Shown one piece after another: positions 7,331 to 12,981 of a stretch of 14,504 bases of DNA. This DNA comes from CAZYWA01 sp964650975 [NCBI: uncultured bacterium] (GTDB taxonomy: Bacteria; JADJOY01). Position 1 is the first letter of the stretch. Each line of letters begins with the position of its first letter. The stretch is from positions 1 to 14,504 of the forward strand of contig CAZYWA010000166.1 in assembly GCA_964650975.1 (NCBI GenBank). The letters run 5' to 3'. A model generated the notes under the pieces. It had not been told where the DNA came from and ran no database searches. It was given only the letters and a program-made list of their open reading frames with translations. The translations under genes and the position numbers were made by a program.

Positions 7331-8589
7331 GACGGGATCACCTCCGCGGCGGGCGCGGGCTTGGTGACCGCGAAGAGATGCACTGGATTCAGCGACTCCC
7401 ATCGCAGGTAGCGAGCCAGCGGGACCGCGCGCGCGATGTTGAGCATCAACACGTCCGGGTCGAGCCCACGCCCGCGCAGCACCCGATAGGCCTCGCCCAC
7501 GTTCTCGAGGGTGATCGCGTTCACCACCAGCCGCCCGCCGGGACGGAGGCGATCGAGCGCCACGCCCACGATGTCGTCGAGGCTGCCCTTGCTGCCGCCC
7601 ACGAACACGGCGTCGGGATCGGGCAGGTCGGCAAGCGCCTCGGGAGCACGGCCTTCGATCACGCGCACGTTGTCGACGTGGTGCGCGCGCGCGTTCTCGC
7701 GGCAGATCGCCGCTCCTTCGGGATCGATCTCGACGGCGCACACGACGCCCTGCTCCGCGAGCGCCGCGGCCTCGACCGCCACCGATCCCGAGCCCGCGCC
7801 CACGTCCCAGACGACGCTGTCGGCACGGAGCTCGAGCGCCGCGATCGCGAGCGTCCGGATCTCGCGCTTGGTGATGAGCCCGAGCTTGGGCATACGCTTG
7901 GCGTAGGCCTCCTCGGCCACGAACGGCACCAGCGGCGGCGGCCACCAGCCGGGCTCGTCGCGCGCCAGGACCAGCACGTTGAGCGCGCCCACGTCGTCGA
8001 TGCTCGCCAGCTCCTCGAGCGGGAAGCTGCGCACCCGCTCGTCGGCGGCGGCGAGGTTCTCGCAGACCCACGCGCGCCAGCGGGTCTCGCCGTGCTCGAT
8101 CATGTGCCGCGCCAAGACCGGCGGTGACTGTTCCGGATCGGTGAAGCACGCGACCTTCGAGACGCGCCGGAGCCGCGTCACGAAGCCCTCCCGCGCACGA
8201 CCATGGAGCGACAAGAGCCGCGCGTCGTGCCACGGCAGGCCGACGCGTGCAAACGCCCACTGCACCGCGCTCGGCTGCGGGATGACCTCGACGTGCTCGG
8301 TTCCGAGCCGCTTCACCACGGTGGCGCCGATGCCGAAGAAGAGCGGATCGCCCGACGCGAGGATCGCGACGTTCTCCTCGCCGGCGCGCCGCTCCACCAG
8401 GTCGAGTGCCGCGCCGATCCCGTTCTGGAGCACCACGCGCTCGCCTCCGAACTCGGGGAAAAACGCGAGCTGCCGCTCGCCGCCCACCAGCACCTGCGAG
8501 GACGAGATCGCACCCAGCGCGCGCGCCGAAAGGCTCGCGCAGCCGTCGGCGCCGACGCCGATCACCCGCACTGCGGTTCGCCGCGTCAC
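7327..8589 (-). CDS. cbiET: Fused cobalt-precorrin-7 C5-methyltransferase / cobalt-precorrin-6B C15-methyltransferase (decarboxylating)
   Basis: A 420-residue CbiE-CbiT fusion, the arrangement also called CobL. Residues ~5-205 are the CbiE tetrapyrrole methylase: VRVIGVGADGCASLSARA (7-24), VLVGGERQL (33-41), AILASGDPLFFGIGATV (75-91) and VIPQPSAVQWAFARVGLPW (102-120). Residues ~230-410 are the CbiT Rossmann-type methyltransferase: PKLGLITKREIRTLAIAALE (234-253), VWDVGAGSGSVAVEAA (260-275), AVEIDPEGAAICRENARAH (285-303), VFVGGSKG (328-335) and VNAITLENV (356-364). Together they methylate C-15 with loss of the ring-C acetate carboxylate, and C-5. The start is GTG at 8589, overlapping the cbiC stop as GTGA, with GAGAGGG about 10 bases upstream. 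Confidence 0.96.
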   Translation of the reverse strand: MTRRTAVRVIGVGADGCASLSARALGAISSSQVLVGGERQLAFFPEFGGERVVLQNGIGAALDLVERRAGEENVAILASGDPLFFGIGATVVKRLGTEHVEVIPQPSAVQWAFARVGLPWHDARLLSLHGRAREGFVTRLRRVSKVACFTDPEQSPPVLARHMIEHGETRWRAWVCENLAAADERVRSFPLEELASIDDVGALNVLVLARDEPGWWPPPLVPFVAEEAYAKRMPKLGLITKREIRTLAIAALELRADSVVWDVGAGSGSVAVEAAALAEQGVVCAVEIDPEGAAICRENARAHHVDNVRVIEGRAPEALADLPDPDAVFVGGSKGSLDDIVGVALDRLRPGGRLVVNAITLENVGEAYRVLRGRGLDPDVLMLNIARAVPLARYLRWESLNPVHLFAVTKPAPAAEVIPS

Positions 8590-9245
8590 GGCTGCGCCCT
8601 CTCACGGTCCGCCACCAGCACCAGGAGCGCGTGGATGATCGCCACCGCGATCGGACTGCCGCCCTTCCGGCCGCGGGCGACGATGTAAGGCACGTCGAGC
8701 TCGCGCACCGCTTCCTTCGACTCGGCCGCCGACACGAATCCCACCGGCACGCCGATCACGATCGCCGGACGAGCCCCCTCCTCGCGCACCAGCCGCACCA
8801 CCTCGAGCAAGCCGGTGGGCGCGTTGCCGATCGCGATCACGGCGCCGTCGAGCAGGCCCTCGCCATGCGCCTTGCGCATCGCCTCGATCGCGCGCGTCGA
8901 CTCGTTGCGGCGGGCCGTCGCGATCACCTCGGGATCCGAGATGTGCTGGTGGACCGAGCAGCCGAGCGCATCGAGACGCGTGCGGTTGAGCCCGGCCGCG
9001 ATCATCTGCACGTCCACTACGATCGGCGCGCCGCGCGCGAGCGCCGCACTGCCCGCCGAGATCGCGTCGCGATGGAACTCGAGCAGACTCTGGAACTCGA
9101 AGTCGGCGGTCGCGTGGATCACTCGCCGCACCACCTGCCACTGGTCGGGCGGCCACGAGTGACCGGCCGCCTCCGCGTCGATGATCGCGAAGCTTCCGTC
9201 CTCGATCGCGCGACCGCGCGAGGTCATTTGCCGCATGTCGTTCAT
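8586..9245 (-). CDS. cbiC: Cobalt-precorrin-8 methylmutase
   Basis: This 219-residue enzyme moves the methyl group from C-11 to C-12, giving cobyrinate. The active-site His is His44 in RVIHATADFEF (residues 41-51), matching the essential His of CobH/CbiC. Other family motifs are SRGRAIEDGSF (9-19), IVVDVQMIAAGLNRTRL, IGNAPTGLLEV and GVPVGFVSAAESKEA. I chose ATG at 9245, preceded by an AAAGGCG ribosome-binding site. The frame stays open upstream to 9377, but the extra 44 residues (Arg/Ser-rich, no homology I recognise) fall inside the spacer and its repeat. ATG at 9236 is possible but lacks a ribosome-binding site. The gene follows a 409-bp spacer, so expression may depend on read-through from cbiD or on a local promoter I could not identify. 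Confidence 0.95.
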   Translation of the reverse strand: MNDMRQMTSRGRAIEDGSFAIIDAEAAGHSWPPDQWQVVRRVIHATADFEFQSLLEFHRDAISAGSAALARGAPIVVDVQMIAAGLNRTRLDALGCSVHQHISDPEVIATARRNESTRAIEAMRKAHGEGLLDGAVIAIGNAPTGLLEVVRLVREEGARPAIVIGVPVGFVSAAESKEAVRELDVPYIVARGRKGGSPIAVAIIHALLVLVADRERAQP

Positions 9246-9337
9246 GAGGCGCCTTTCGTGGCGAAGTCGTTCCGAAGAAGGTGCGGACCAATCCGGATCG
9301 TCGTCAGGCGTGCTTCCGAATCGAGCACGTGTTGTTT

Positions 9338-9414
9338 GGAGGGACGCAGTCCCTCGCGTCCGCAGCGTCTGAACCAAGATGGGCGCCCACGGCTGCGAGG
9401 GACCGCAGCCCTCC
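9338..9414 (+). repeat. ~75-bp palindromic interspersed repeat, copy A
   Basis: The ends are imperfect inverted repeats (17 of 20 positions, GGAGGGACGC.. at 9338-9357 and its complement at 9395-9414). The first arm is also a hairpin by itself: GAGGGAC-GCA-GTCCCTC at 9339-9355. The element matches copy B (12873-12945, read on the minus strand): GGAGGGACGC and TCGCGTCCG at one end and TGCGAGGGACCGCAGCC then TCC at the other are identical, with a more variable ~28-base centre that still shares GATGG and CACGG/CGCGG-like pieces. Size, palindromic ends and intergenic position resemble REP/MITE-type repeats. Confidence 0.75.
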
Positions 9415-9572
9415 GACCCTTACGCAAGGACGTTCGAGCGGTTTCTCGCCACGCGTGCCGGCGATCCGGGCGGGTCAATCTCTCTCGTCCACACCCTCTG
9501 AGCGGATGCTGAAATGAGTCTCGCGCCGTGGGCGCGCCCCGCCTGGTGCGAGGCGTCTCGGCGGTGCGGCCC

Positions 9573-9627
9573 GGAAAAGCGCACTTTTCCTTCGGGGCGG
9601 GGGCTTGAAAAGCCCACCGAGGAAAAG
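9573..9627 (-). promoter_or_regulatory. Nested, potentially competing hairpins downstream of cbiD
   Basis: In the direction of transcription the sequence reads CTTTTCC (9627-9621), CTCGGTGG, a perfect GGGCTT/AAGCCC hairpin (9601-9615), CCGA, GGAAAAG (9590-9584), TGCG, CTTTTCC (9579-9573). The central GGAAAAG can pair with the first CTTTTCC, where adjoining TCGG/CCGA extends the stem with one bulge, or with the second CTTTTCC to make a 7-bp, 4-base-loop hairpin. The two structures exclude each other, the arrangement seen in attenuators. There is no U tract after the last stem, so if it works as a switch it would more likely act through RNA stability or Rho access. Function is inference. Confidence 0.5.
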
Positions 9628-9654
9628 TCCGCAGCCTGCTGGATGGTTGCCGCT

Positions 9655-10797
9655 TCACCGTCGCGCCTCGCGCGGCCAGTGGCCGAGCGGTGTCCCGTCG
9701 AAGTCGACGAGCCACGCCTGGGCGGCGAGCGTGCCGGTCACGTGATCCGTCGCGTGACGAACCACCTCGCGGCATACCAGCGATGGCAGCTCCAGGAGGC
9801 CCGCATCCTTGGCGAGATCGAGCACGTGGCGCGCGGTGTTGGCCGTTTCGATCGCTTCGAGCAACGAGGAGGCACCGCCCAGCTCCCGAGCCAACCCCGC
9901 GAGCAGCGCCGTCGACACCTCGGACCCGGCGGCGTGGGTCTGCATGTTGCCGTCCGCCATCTTGGAGAGCTTGCCGATCATCCCCACGATCACCGCGCGG
10001 CCGATGCCGACCCGCGCCGCGTGCCTGAGCCCCACGCCGACGAAGTCGCCCACCTGCACGAACGCGTCCTCGGCGAGCGACGGAAAGAGGCGCATCGCGT
10101 AGCTCTCGGACTTTCCGCCGGTCGTGAGCACGACGGTGTCGGCGCCGCGAGTGCGCGCCACGTCGATCGCCTGCACCACGCTGGCGCGAAACGCCGCCGT
10201 CGAGTACGGGCGAACGATGCCCGTGGTGCCGAGGATCGAGATGCCGCCGATCAATCCGAGCCGCGCGTTGAGTGTCTCCTTCGCGATCTCCTCGCCGCCC
10301 GGCACCGAGAGCGTCACCACCGCGCCGCTCCAGGCACTTCCCGCGAGCTCTTCGAGCACCATCTCGGTCAGGTTGCGGCGCGGCACCGGATTCACCGCGG
10401 GCTCCCCGACCTCGAGACCAAGGCCCGGCTTGGTCACGGTGGCCACACCCTCGCCACCACGAATCACCACGACTTGCGCCGCGCGCGTAAGCTCGACGGT
10501 CGCGACGATCTCGGCGCCGTGAGTGCAATCGGGATCGTCGCCGCCGTCCTTGATCACGCCCACCACCGCCGCGCCGCTCGCCGATTCGCAGCGCTCGGTC
10601 GCGAACGTCACGCGCTGACGGTTCGGCAGCCGTGTCTCGATCTCGGTCACGACGCTGCCCGTGAGCAGCGCGCGCGTGGCCGCCCTCGCCGCCGCGGCGG
10701 CGCACGCACCCGTCGTGAATCCGGTGCGAGTCCCTCCCTGGACTCGCGGCGGAACCTTGGACGACGGCACGAACGGCATGAGCGACACCGCGTTCAT
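9655..10797 (-). CDS. cbiD: Cobalt-precorrin-5B C1-methyltransferase
   Basis: CbiD (380 residues) methylates C-1 of cobalt-precorrin-5B and, unlike the other methylases, belongs to its own fold family; it is diagnostic of the anaerobic pathway. The hallmark TRTGFTTGACAAAAARAA lies near residue 23-40, followed by VIKDGGDDPDCTHGAEI, the GVATVTKPGLGLEVGEPAVNPVPR segment (cited in two parts: GVATVTKPGLGL, EVGEPAVNPVPR), GLIGGISILGTTGIVRPYS and VIVGMIGKLSKMADGNMQTH (about residues 274-293). ATG at 10797 overlaps the DUF3209 stop as ATGA; the first ~20 residues before the hallmark are poorly conserved and the ribosome-binding site is weak, so coupling to DUF3209 is likely. The next gene starts 409 bp downstream. 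Confidence 0.96.
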   Translation of the reverse strand: MNAVSLMPFVPSSKVPPRVQGGTRTGFTTGACAAAAARAATRALLTGSVVTEIETRLPNRQRVTFATERCESASGAAVVGVIKDGGDDPDCTHGAEIVATVELTRAAQVVVIRGGEGVATVTKPGLGLEVGEPAVNPVPRRNLTEMVLEELAGSAWSGAVVTLSVPGGEEIAKETLNARLGLIGGISILGTTGIVRPYSTAAFRASVVQAIDVARTRGADTVVLTTGGKSESYAMRLFPSLAEDAFVQVGDFVGVGLRHAARVGIGRAVIVGMIGKLSKMADGNMQTHAAGSEVSTALLAGLARELGGASSLLEAIETANTARHVLDLAKDAGLLELPSLVCREVVRHATDHVTGTLAAQAWLVDFDGTPLGHWPREARR

Positions 10798-11168
10798 CGC
10801 GACGGATAGATCTCGTGTACGTAGTCGTGGACCTCTTCGAGGTTCCGGTAGAAGCGTTCGAGCTGTGCCAGGTGCGCGTCGAGCTCGAGCTCGACCTTCT
10901 TGGTCAGCACCAAGAGCGTCTGCAGGTAGGGCAACTTGGGATCGTCCGCCGTGCGCGACGCGACGTTCTGCGTGAGCGTCGAGAGCGACGCGCGGTAGTA
11001 GCGCTTGAGGTCGGCGAGGCTGGTCGCCTGCGACAGCGCGGAGATCGGTCCGGGCACTGTCGACTGATCACCGAGCTCCGCCAGCTCGTGAGCGCGCTCG
11101 GCTTCGTCCTCGATGCCCAGCGCGTTCATGAGACCGAGCCTGAGTGCCGCTACTTCGTGACAAGCCAT
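10794..11168 (-). CDS. DUF3209-type protein, cobalamin-cluster-associated
   Basis: A 124-residue, mostly alpha-helical protein starting MACHEVAALRLGLMNALGI, which I recognise as the start of the DUF3209 family. From memory, members occur beside cbiX and other cobalamin genes in haloarchaea and some bacteria; their activity is not established. Features visible here: adjoining Cys3 and His4 at the N-terminus, conserved in the family as I recall it and a possible metal or corrin ligand; LADLKRYYRASLSTL (51-65); and a long amphipathic helix LPYLQTLLVLTKKVELELDA (79-98) running into HLAQLERFYRNLEEVHDYVHE. There is no signal peptide or membrane segment. The start has a strong GAGGAGG ribosome-binding site, 34 bp after cbiX, and the stop overlaps cbiD. 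A cobalt-delivery or tetrapyrrole-holding role beside CbiX and CbiD is inference. Confidence 0.85.
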   Translation of the reverse strand: MACHEVAALRLGLMNALGIEDEAERAHELAELGDQSTVPGPISALSQATSLADLKRYYRASLSTLTQNVASRTADDPKLPYLQTLLVLTKKVELELDAHLAQLERFYRNLEEVHDYVHEIYPSR

Positions 11169-11188
11169 GTCGATCCTCCTCGATGCAC

Positions 11189-11204
11189 GAGCGCCGCGGC
11201 GCTC
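11189..11204. repeat. 16-bp perfect palindrome at the cbiX stop
   Basis: GAGCGCCGCGGCGCTC is a perfect self-complementary sequence overlapping the cbiX TGA and lying 20 bp before the DUF3209 start, just ahead of its strong ribosome-binding site. With no central loop it would form at most a 6-bp stem with a 4-base loop in RNA. It may be a consequence of GC-rich codons, or a modest processing or pausing element. Confidence 0.45.
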
Positions 11205-12387
11205 ACTGCATGACTCCGTCGAGCAGCCGCGCCACGAGACGGTCGTGGCTCAGGTGCTCGCTCACCAGCTCGGCCGCGTCGGCCGCCACCACGCCTCGGT
11301 ACCAGACGCCGTCCGGATAGACCGCGACCGTGGGACCTTCGCCGCAGCGACCCATGCACGAGGTGCGGGTCACGCGGACCGTTCGATCCAGACCGCGATC
11401 CTTGAGCTCGTCGCGCAGCGCCTCGACCAGCGGCACGCTGCCGCGCTCGGCGCAGTCGACGTTGGTGCACACCAGCACGTGCTTGGCGAGCGCACGGTGC
11501 GCGTGCAGGTGCGGCGCGGCCTGGCTGTGGGTGAACTCGTGGCGCAGGCTCCAGAGCAGCGCCCGCACGCCGCCCACCTCGCGGGCCCGCGCCGGCAGCG
11601 GCACGCGGTACTGGCACCCGTCGCAGGGCAGCGGCCGTGCGCCGTGCAGCGCCTCGTCGACGCGCTCGTCGAGCAACGCGAGCACCCGTTGGTGATCGCC
11701 CAGGTGCGGCGCCACCACCGTGTCGATCCACGGATAGCGCTGCCGGAAGCGCTCGACGTCGGCGCCGAGCTTGTCGATCAGCCGGCCGGCGAAGAGCAGA
11801 TAAGGCGCGACGATCACGCGCTCGGGGCGCGCTTGCGCGGCGCGCTCCGCGGCCTCGGCGAAGAACGGGCGCGCGATGCCGGCGAAGCACGGCTCCACTC
11901 GCGCCCACGGACGTCCTTCCGCGAGCAACCGCGCGACCTTGCAGAAATCTCCGTTCGCGTCCGGGTCGCTGGAACCGCGGCCGACGAGGATCACCGTGGT
12001 GCGCGCCGCCGCGTCGGGCGCGAGCGGGTGCGCGCTCTCGATCCGCTCCGCGACCGCGGACGCCAGACCTGGGTCGACACCCAGCGCCCGCGCCGACGCG
12101 AACGCAACGCCCGGGAATCGCCGGCGCGCGGCCGCCAGCGCGAGCGGCACGTCGTTCTTCACGTGCCCCGCCGCGAACAGGAAAACCGGCAGCACCACCA
12201 CGCGCTCGGCCCGCGCGGCGAGCTGAGCCAGGCCGTCCGCAAGACTGGGCGACGCGAGCTCGACGTACGAGTGGGCGACGTCGAGCTCGGGCCGTCGCTC
12301 GGCGAACGACGCGACGAAGCGCTCGAACTCGGCGTTCGCCTCGCGCTGACGGCTGCCGTGACCGAGCAGCAGTACCGCGGTGCCCAT
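11203..12387 (-). CDS. cbiX: Sirohydrochlorin cobaltochelatase with C-terminal [2Fe-2S] ferredoxin domain
   Basis: A 394-residue protein. Residues 1-~245 are the two-lobed CbiX chelatase that inserts Co2+ into sirohydrochlorin: LLLGHGSRQREANAEF (6-21) with His10, and FLFAAGHVKNDVPLAL (69-84) with His75, are the metal-binding lobe; ILVGRGSSDPDANGDFCKVA (133-152) and the PYLLFAGRLIDKL motif (195-207) are the second lobe. A CDGC motif (Cys255, Cys258) followed by QYR matches the iron-sulfur CxxC site of long CbiX proteins. Residues ~300-390 form a thioredoxin-like [2Fe-2S] ferredoxin with Cys307, Cys312, Cys344 and Cys348 (TSCMGRCGEGP) and a YPDGVWYRGV strand. ATG at 12387 is used here; GTG at 12390 directly before it is equally possible. 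The upstream GGGGCAGG ribosome-binding site is mediocre. First gene after the riboswitch leader. Confidence 0.93.
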   Translation of the reverse strand: MGTAVLLLGHGSRQREANAEFERFVASFAERRPELDVAHSYVELASPSLADGLAQLAARAERVVVLPVFLFAAGHVKNDVPLALAAARRRFPGVAFASARALGVDPGLASAVAERIESAHPLAPDAAARTTVILVGRGSSDPDANGDFCKVARLLAEGRPWARVEPCFAGIARPFFAEAAERAAQARPERVIVAPYLLFAGRLIDKLGADVERFRQRYPWIDTVVAPHLGDHQRVLALLDERVDEALHGARPLPCDGCQYRVPLPARAREVGGVRALLWSLRHEFTHSQAAPHLHAHRALAKHVLVCTNVDCAERGSVPLVEALRDELKDRGLDRTVRVTRTSCMGRCGEGPTVAVYPDGVWYRGVVAADAAELVSEHLSHDRLVARLLDGVMQ

Positions 12388-12530
12388 CACGCCGCCGCCT
12401 GCCCCACGTCGGGACCGAGGTGCAGGTCACGACGAACGCGGCACGCGCGACATGCGGTCGCGACGACGAATCTCGGTTTCGTGGCGGCCCGGGCGATCCG
12501 CGCGCCCAGGCGCCGGCGTGGCAGGGCCAC
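12387..12530 (-). CDS. Possible 47-aa leader ORF upstream of cbiX
   Basis: Starting with GTG at 12530, right after an in-frame TGA, this frame runs 47 codons and stops with a TGA that overlaps the cbiX start by one base (TGATG). A strong GGAGGTGA sequence lies upstream (12550-12543), but GGAGG ends 15 bases before the GTG, longer than ideal. The product is basic and Arg-rich (7 of the first 20 residues), with a central ATACRACRVRR containing one CxxC pair. No family is recognised. Third codon positions are about 80% G/C. It could be a coupled leader peptide or a chance opening in a GC-rich leader. Confidence 0.25.
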   Translation of the reverse strand: MALPRRRLGARIARAATKPRFVVATACRACRVRRDLHLGPDVGQAAA

Positions 12531-12538
12531 TCAGCGCT

Positions 12539-12559
12539 CCGTTCACCTCCGGCGAACGG
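12539..12559 (-). promoter_or_regulatory. Hairpin carrying a Shine-Dalgarno sequence in the cbiX leader
   Basis: CCGTTC and GAACGG form a perfect 6-bp stem with a 9-base loop; the minus-strand loop contains GGAGG, part of a GGAGGTGA ribosome-binding sequence (12550-12543). A second small hairpin (CTCTC/GAGAG, 12590-12610) lies between it and the riboswitch. Together they could be the expression platform that links B12 binding to translation or transcription of the leader, although the pairing with the aptamer is not evident by eye. Confidence 0.4.
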
Positions 12560-12627
12560 AACGGCGTCGAGGCCAGCGAGCCGCGACGTCTCTCACCTCG
12601 CCGGGGAGAGTCGTCGAACCGGATCAA

Positions 12628-12793
12628 GGCAGGTGTTCTGGCTCGCAGGTTCGGAGGGCTTTTCGCCCTCGACGCCTCACTCACCCTTCCCCGGCTCGCG
12701 CCGAGTGGTTTCGTGAGGAGGCTTCCTGCTTACAGCGGCGGGACCGCGCCGGCTTCCGACCGGCTTCCCTTTTGAGCCCCGAAGGGCGCCTCG
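12628..12793 (-). ncRNA. Cobalamin riboswitch (AdoCbl-type aptamer)
   Basis: The minus-strand RNA contains the conserved blocks of the cobalamin riboswitch in the right order: AAAAGGGAAGCCGG (12773-12760), CGCGGTCCCGCCGCTGTAA (12748-12730), a B12-box-like ACCACTC (12709-12703), GGGAAGG (12691-12685), a GAGGGCGAAAAGCCCTC stem-loop (near 12654-12670), and the closing AGCCAGAACACCTGCC (12643-12628). The B12 box departs from the usual GCCACTG at its first and last bases. It lies between a promoter-like site and cbiX, about 240 bases ahead of the gene. By family knowledge it lowers expression of the operon when adenosylcobalamin is plentiful. The exact 5' boundary is uncertain by about 10 bases. 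Confidence 0.93.
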
Positions 12794-12812
12794 AACGGAA
12801 CGTCGATATGTG

Positions 12813-12848
12813 ATCTATGGGATATCCTATCCCACATGTGACTGTCAA
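12813..12848 (-). promoter_or_regulatory. Probable sigma70 promoter of the cobalamin biosynthesis operon
   Basis: A perfect TTGACA -35 (12848-12843) is followed after 18 bases by TATCCC (12824-12819) as the best -10 candidate, in a locally AT-rich patch in an otherwise GC-rich region. Transcription would start near 12812, about 20 bases before the riboswitch core. The -10 match is only partial; an activator or the overlapping operator may compensate. Confidence 0.6.
12818..12834. promoter_or_regulatory. Palindromic operator overlapping the operon promoter
   Basis: TGGGATA-TCC-TATCCCA is a perfect 7+7 inverted repeat with a 3-base centre. It covers the spacer and -10 of the promoter, the position expected for a dimeric repressor. 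The half-site does not match a consensus I can name with confidence (not a classic Fur, DtxR or NikR box). No regulator gene is in the window. Confidence 0.6.
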
Positions 12849-12872
12849 CTGTACTGCCTCGGCGCCGCCCTT

Positions 12873-12945
12873 GGAGGCTGCGGTCCCTCGCATCCGCGGT
12901 GCCATCGCCAGCCGGCGCCACGGACGCGAAAGATCGCGTCCCTCC
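12873..12945 (-). repeat. ~75-bp palindromic interspersed repeat, copy B
   Basis: Read on the minus strand this 73-bp element matches copy A: GGAGGGACGC and TCGCGTCCG at the first end, TGCGAGGGACCGCAGCC and TCC at the other. It contains a perfect hairpin GGACGCGA-TCTT-TCGCGTCC (12922-12941); copy A keeps the GGACGC/GCGTCC core of this stem although the loop sequence differs. It lies between the binding-protein gene and the riboswitch promoter, ending 25 bp upstream of the -35. Confidence 0.75.
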
Positions 12946-12958
12946 GACCGCCGGGGCG

Positions 12959-12977
12959 CGACCGATCCGTGCGGTCG
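12959..12977 (-). terminator. Terminator-like hairpin after the binding-protein gene
   Basis: CGACCG and CGGTCG form a perfect 6-bp stem with a 7-base loop starting 5 bases after the TGA of the solute-binding protein gene. There is no following T tract, so intrinsic termination is uncertain; with the hairpin of repeat B just beyond it could still separate the uptake and biosynthesis transcripts. Confidence 0.4.
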
Positions 12978-12981
12978 GCTC

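Larger units (their letters stand above)
9246..9654. other. 409-bp gene-less spacer between cbiD and cbiC
   Basis: This is the only long gap inside the biosynthetic operon. From the cbiD side it holds a nested hairpin cluster (9573-9627), about 150 bp with no recognisable element, repeat copy A (9338-9414), and a 6-bp-stem hairpin (CGTGCT/AGCACG at 9309-9329) shortly before cbiC. Reading frames through it are Arg/Ser/Pro-rich and unlike any protein I know. I see no convincing promoter and no T-rich terminator on the minus strand. Confidence 0.75.

Noticed and set aside
9246-9377. N-terminal extension of CbiC into the spacer
   Set aside because: Adds 44 residues absent from the family and overlaps the palindromic repeat; ATG at 9245 has a ribosome-binding site and gives the normal CbiC length.
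9420-9617. 65-codon minus-strand frame in the cbiD-cbiC spacer
   Set aside because: Ser/Arg/Pro-rich, overlaps the hairpin cluster, no recognisable similarity; treated as non-coding.
9514-10809. Plus-strand open frame opposite cbiD
   Set aside because: His/Arg-rich low-complexity translation, fully antisense to a convincing CbiD.
12427-12684. 85-codon minus-strand frame overlapping the riboswitch
   Set aside because: Its start lies inside the aptamer, and the translation is low-complexity; the conserved RNA blocks explain the sequence better.
11167-12813. Plus-strand open frame across cbiX and the riboswitch
   Set aside because: Antisense to cbiX and the aptamer; no family motif or plausible ribosome-binding site.
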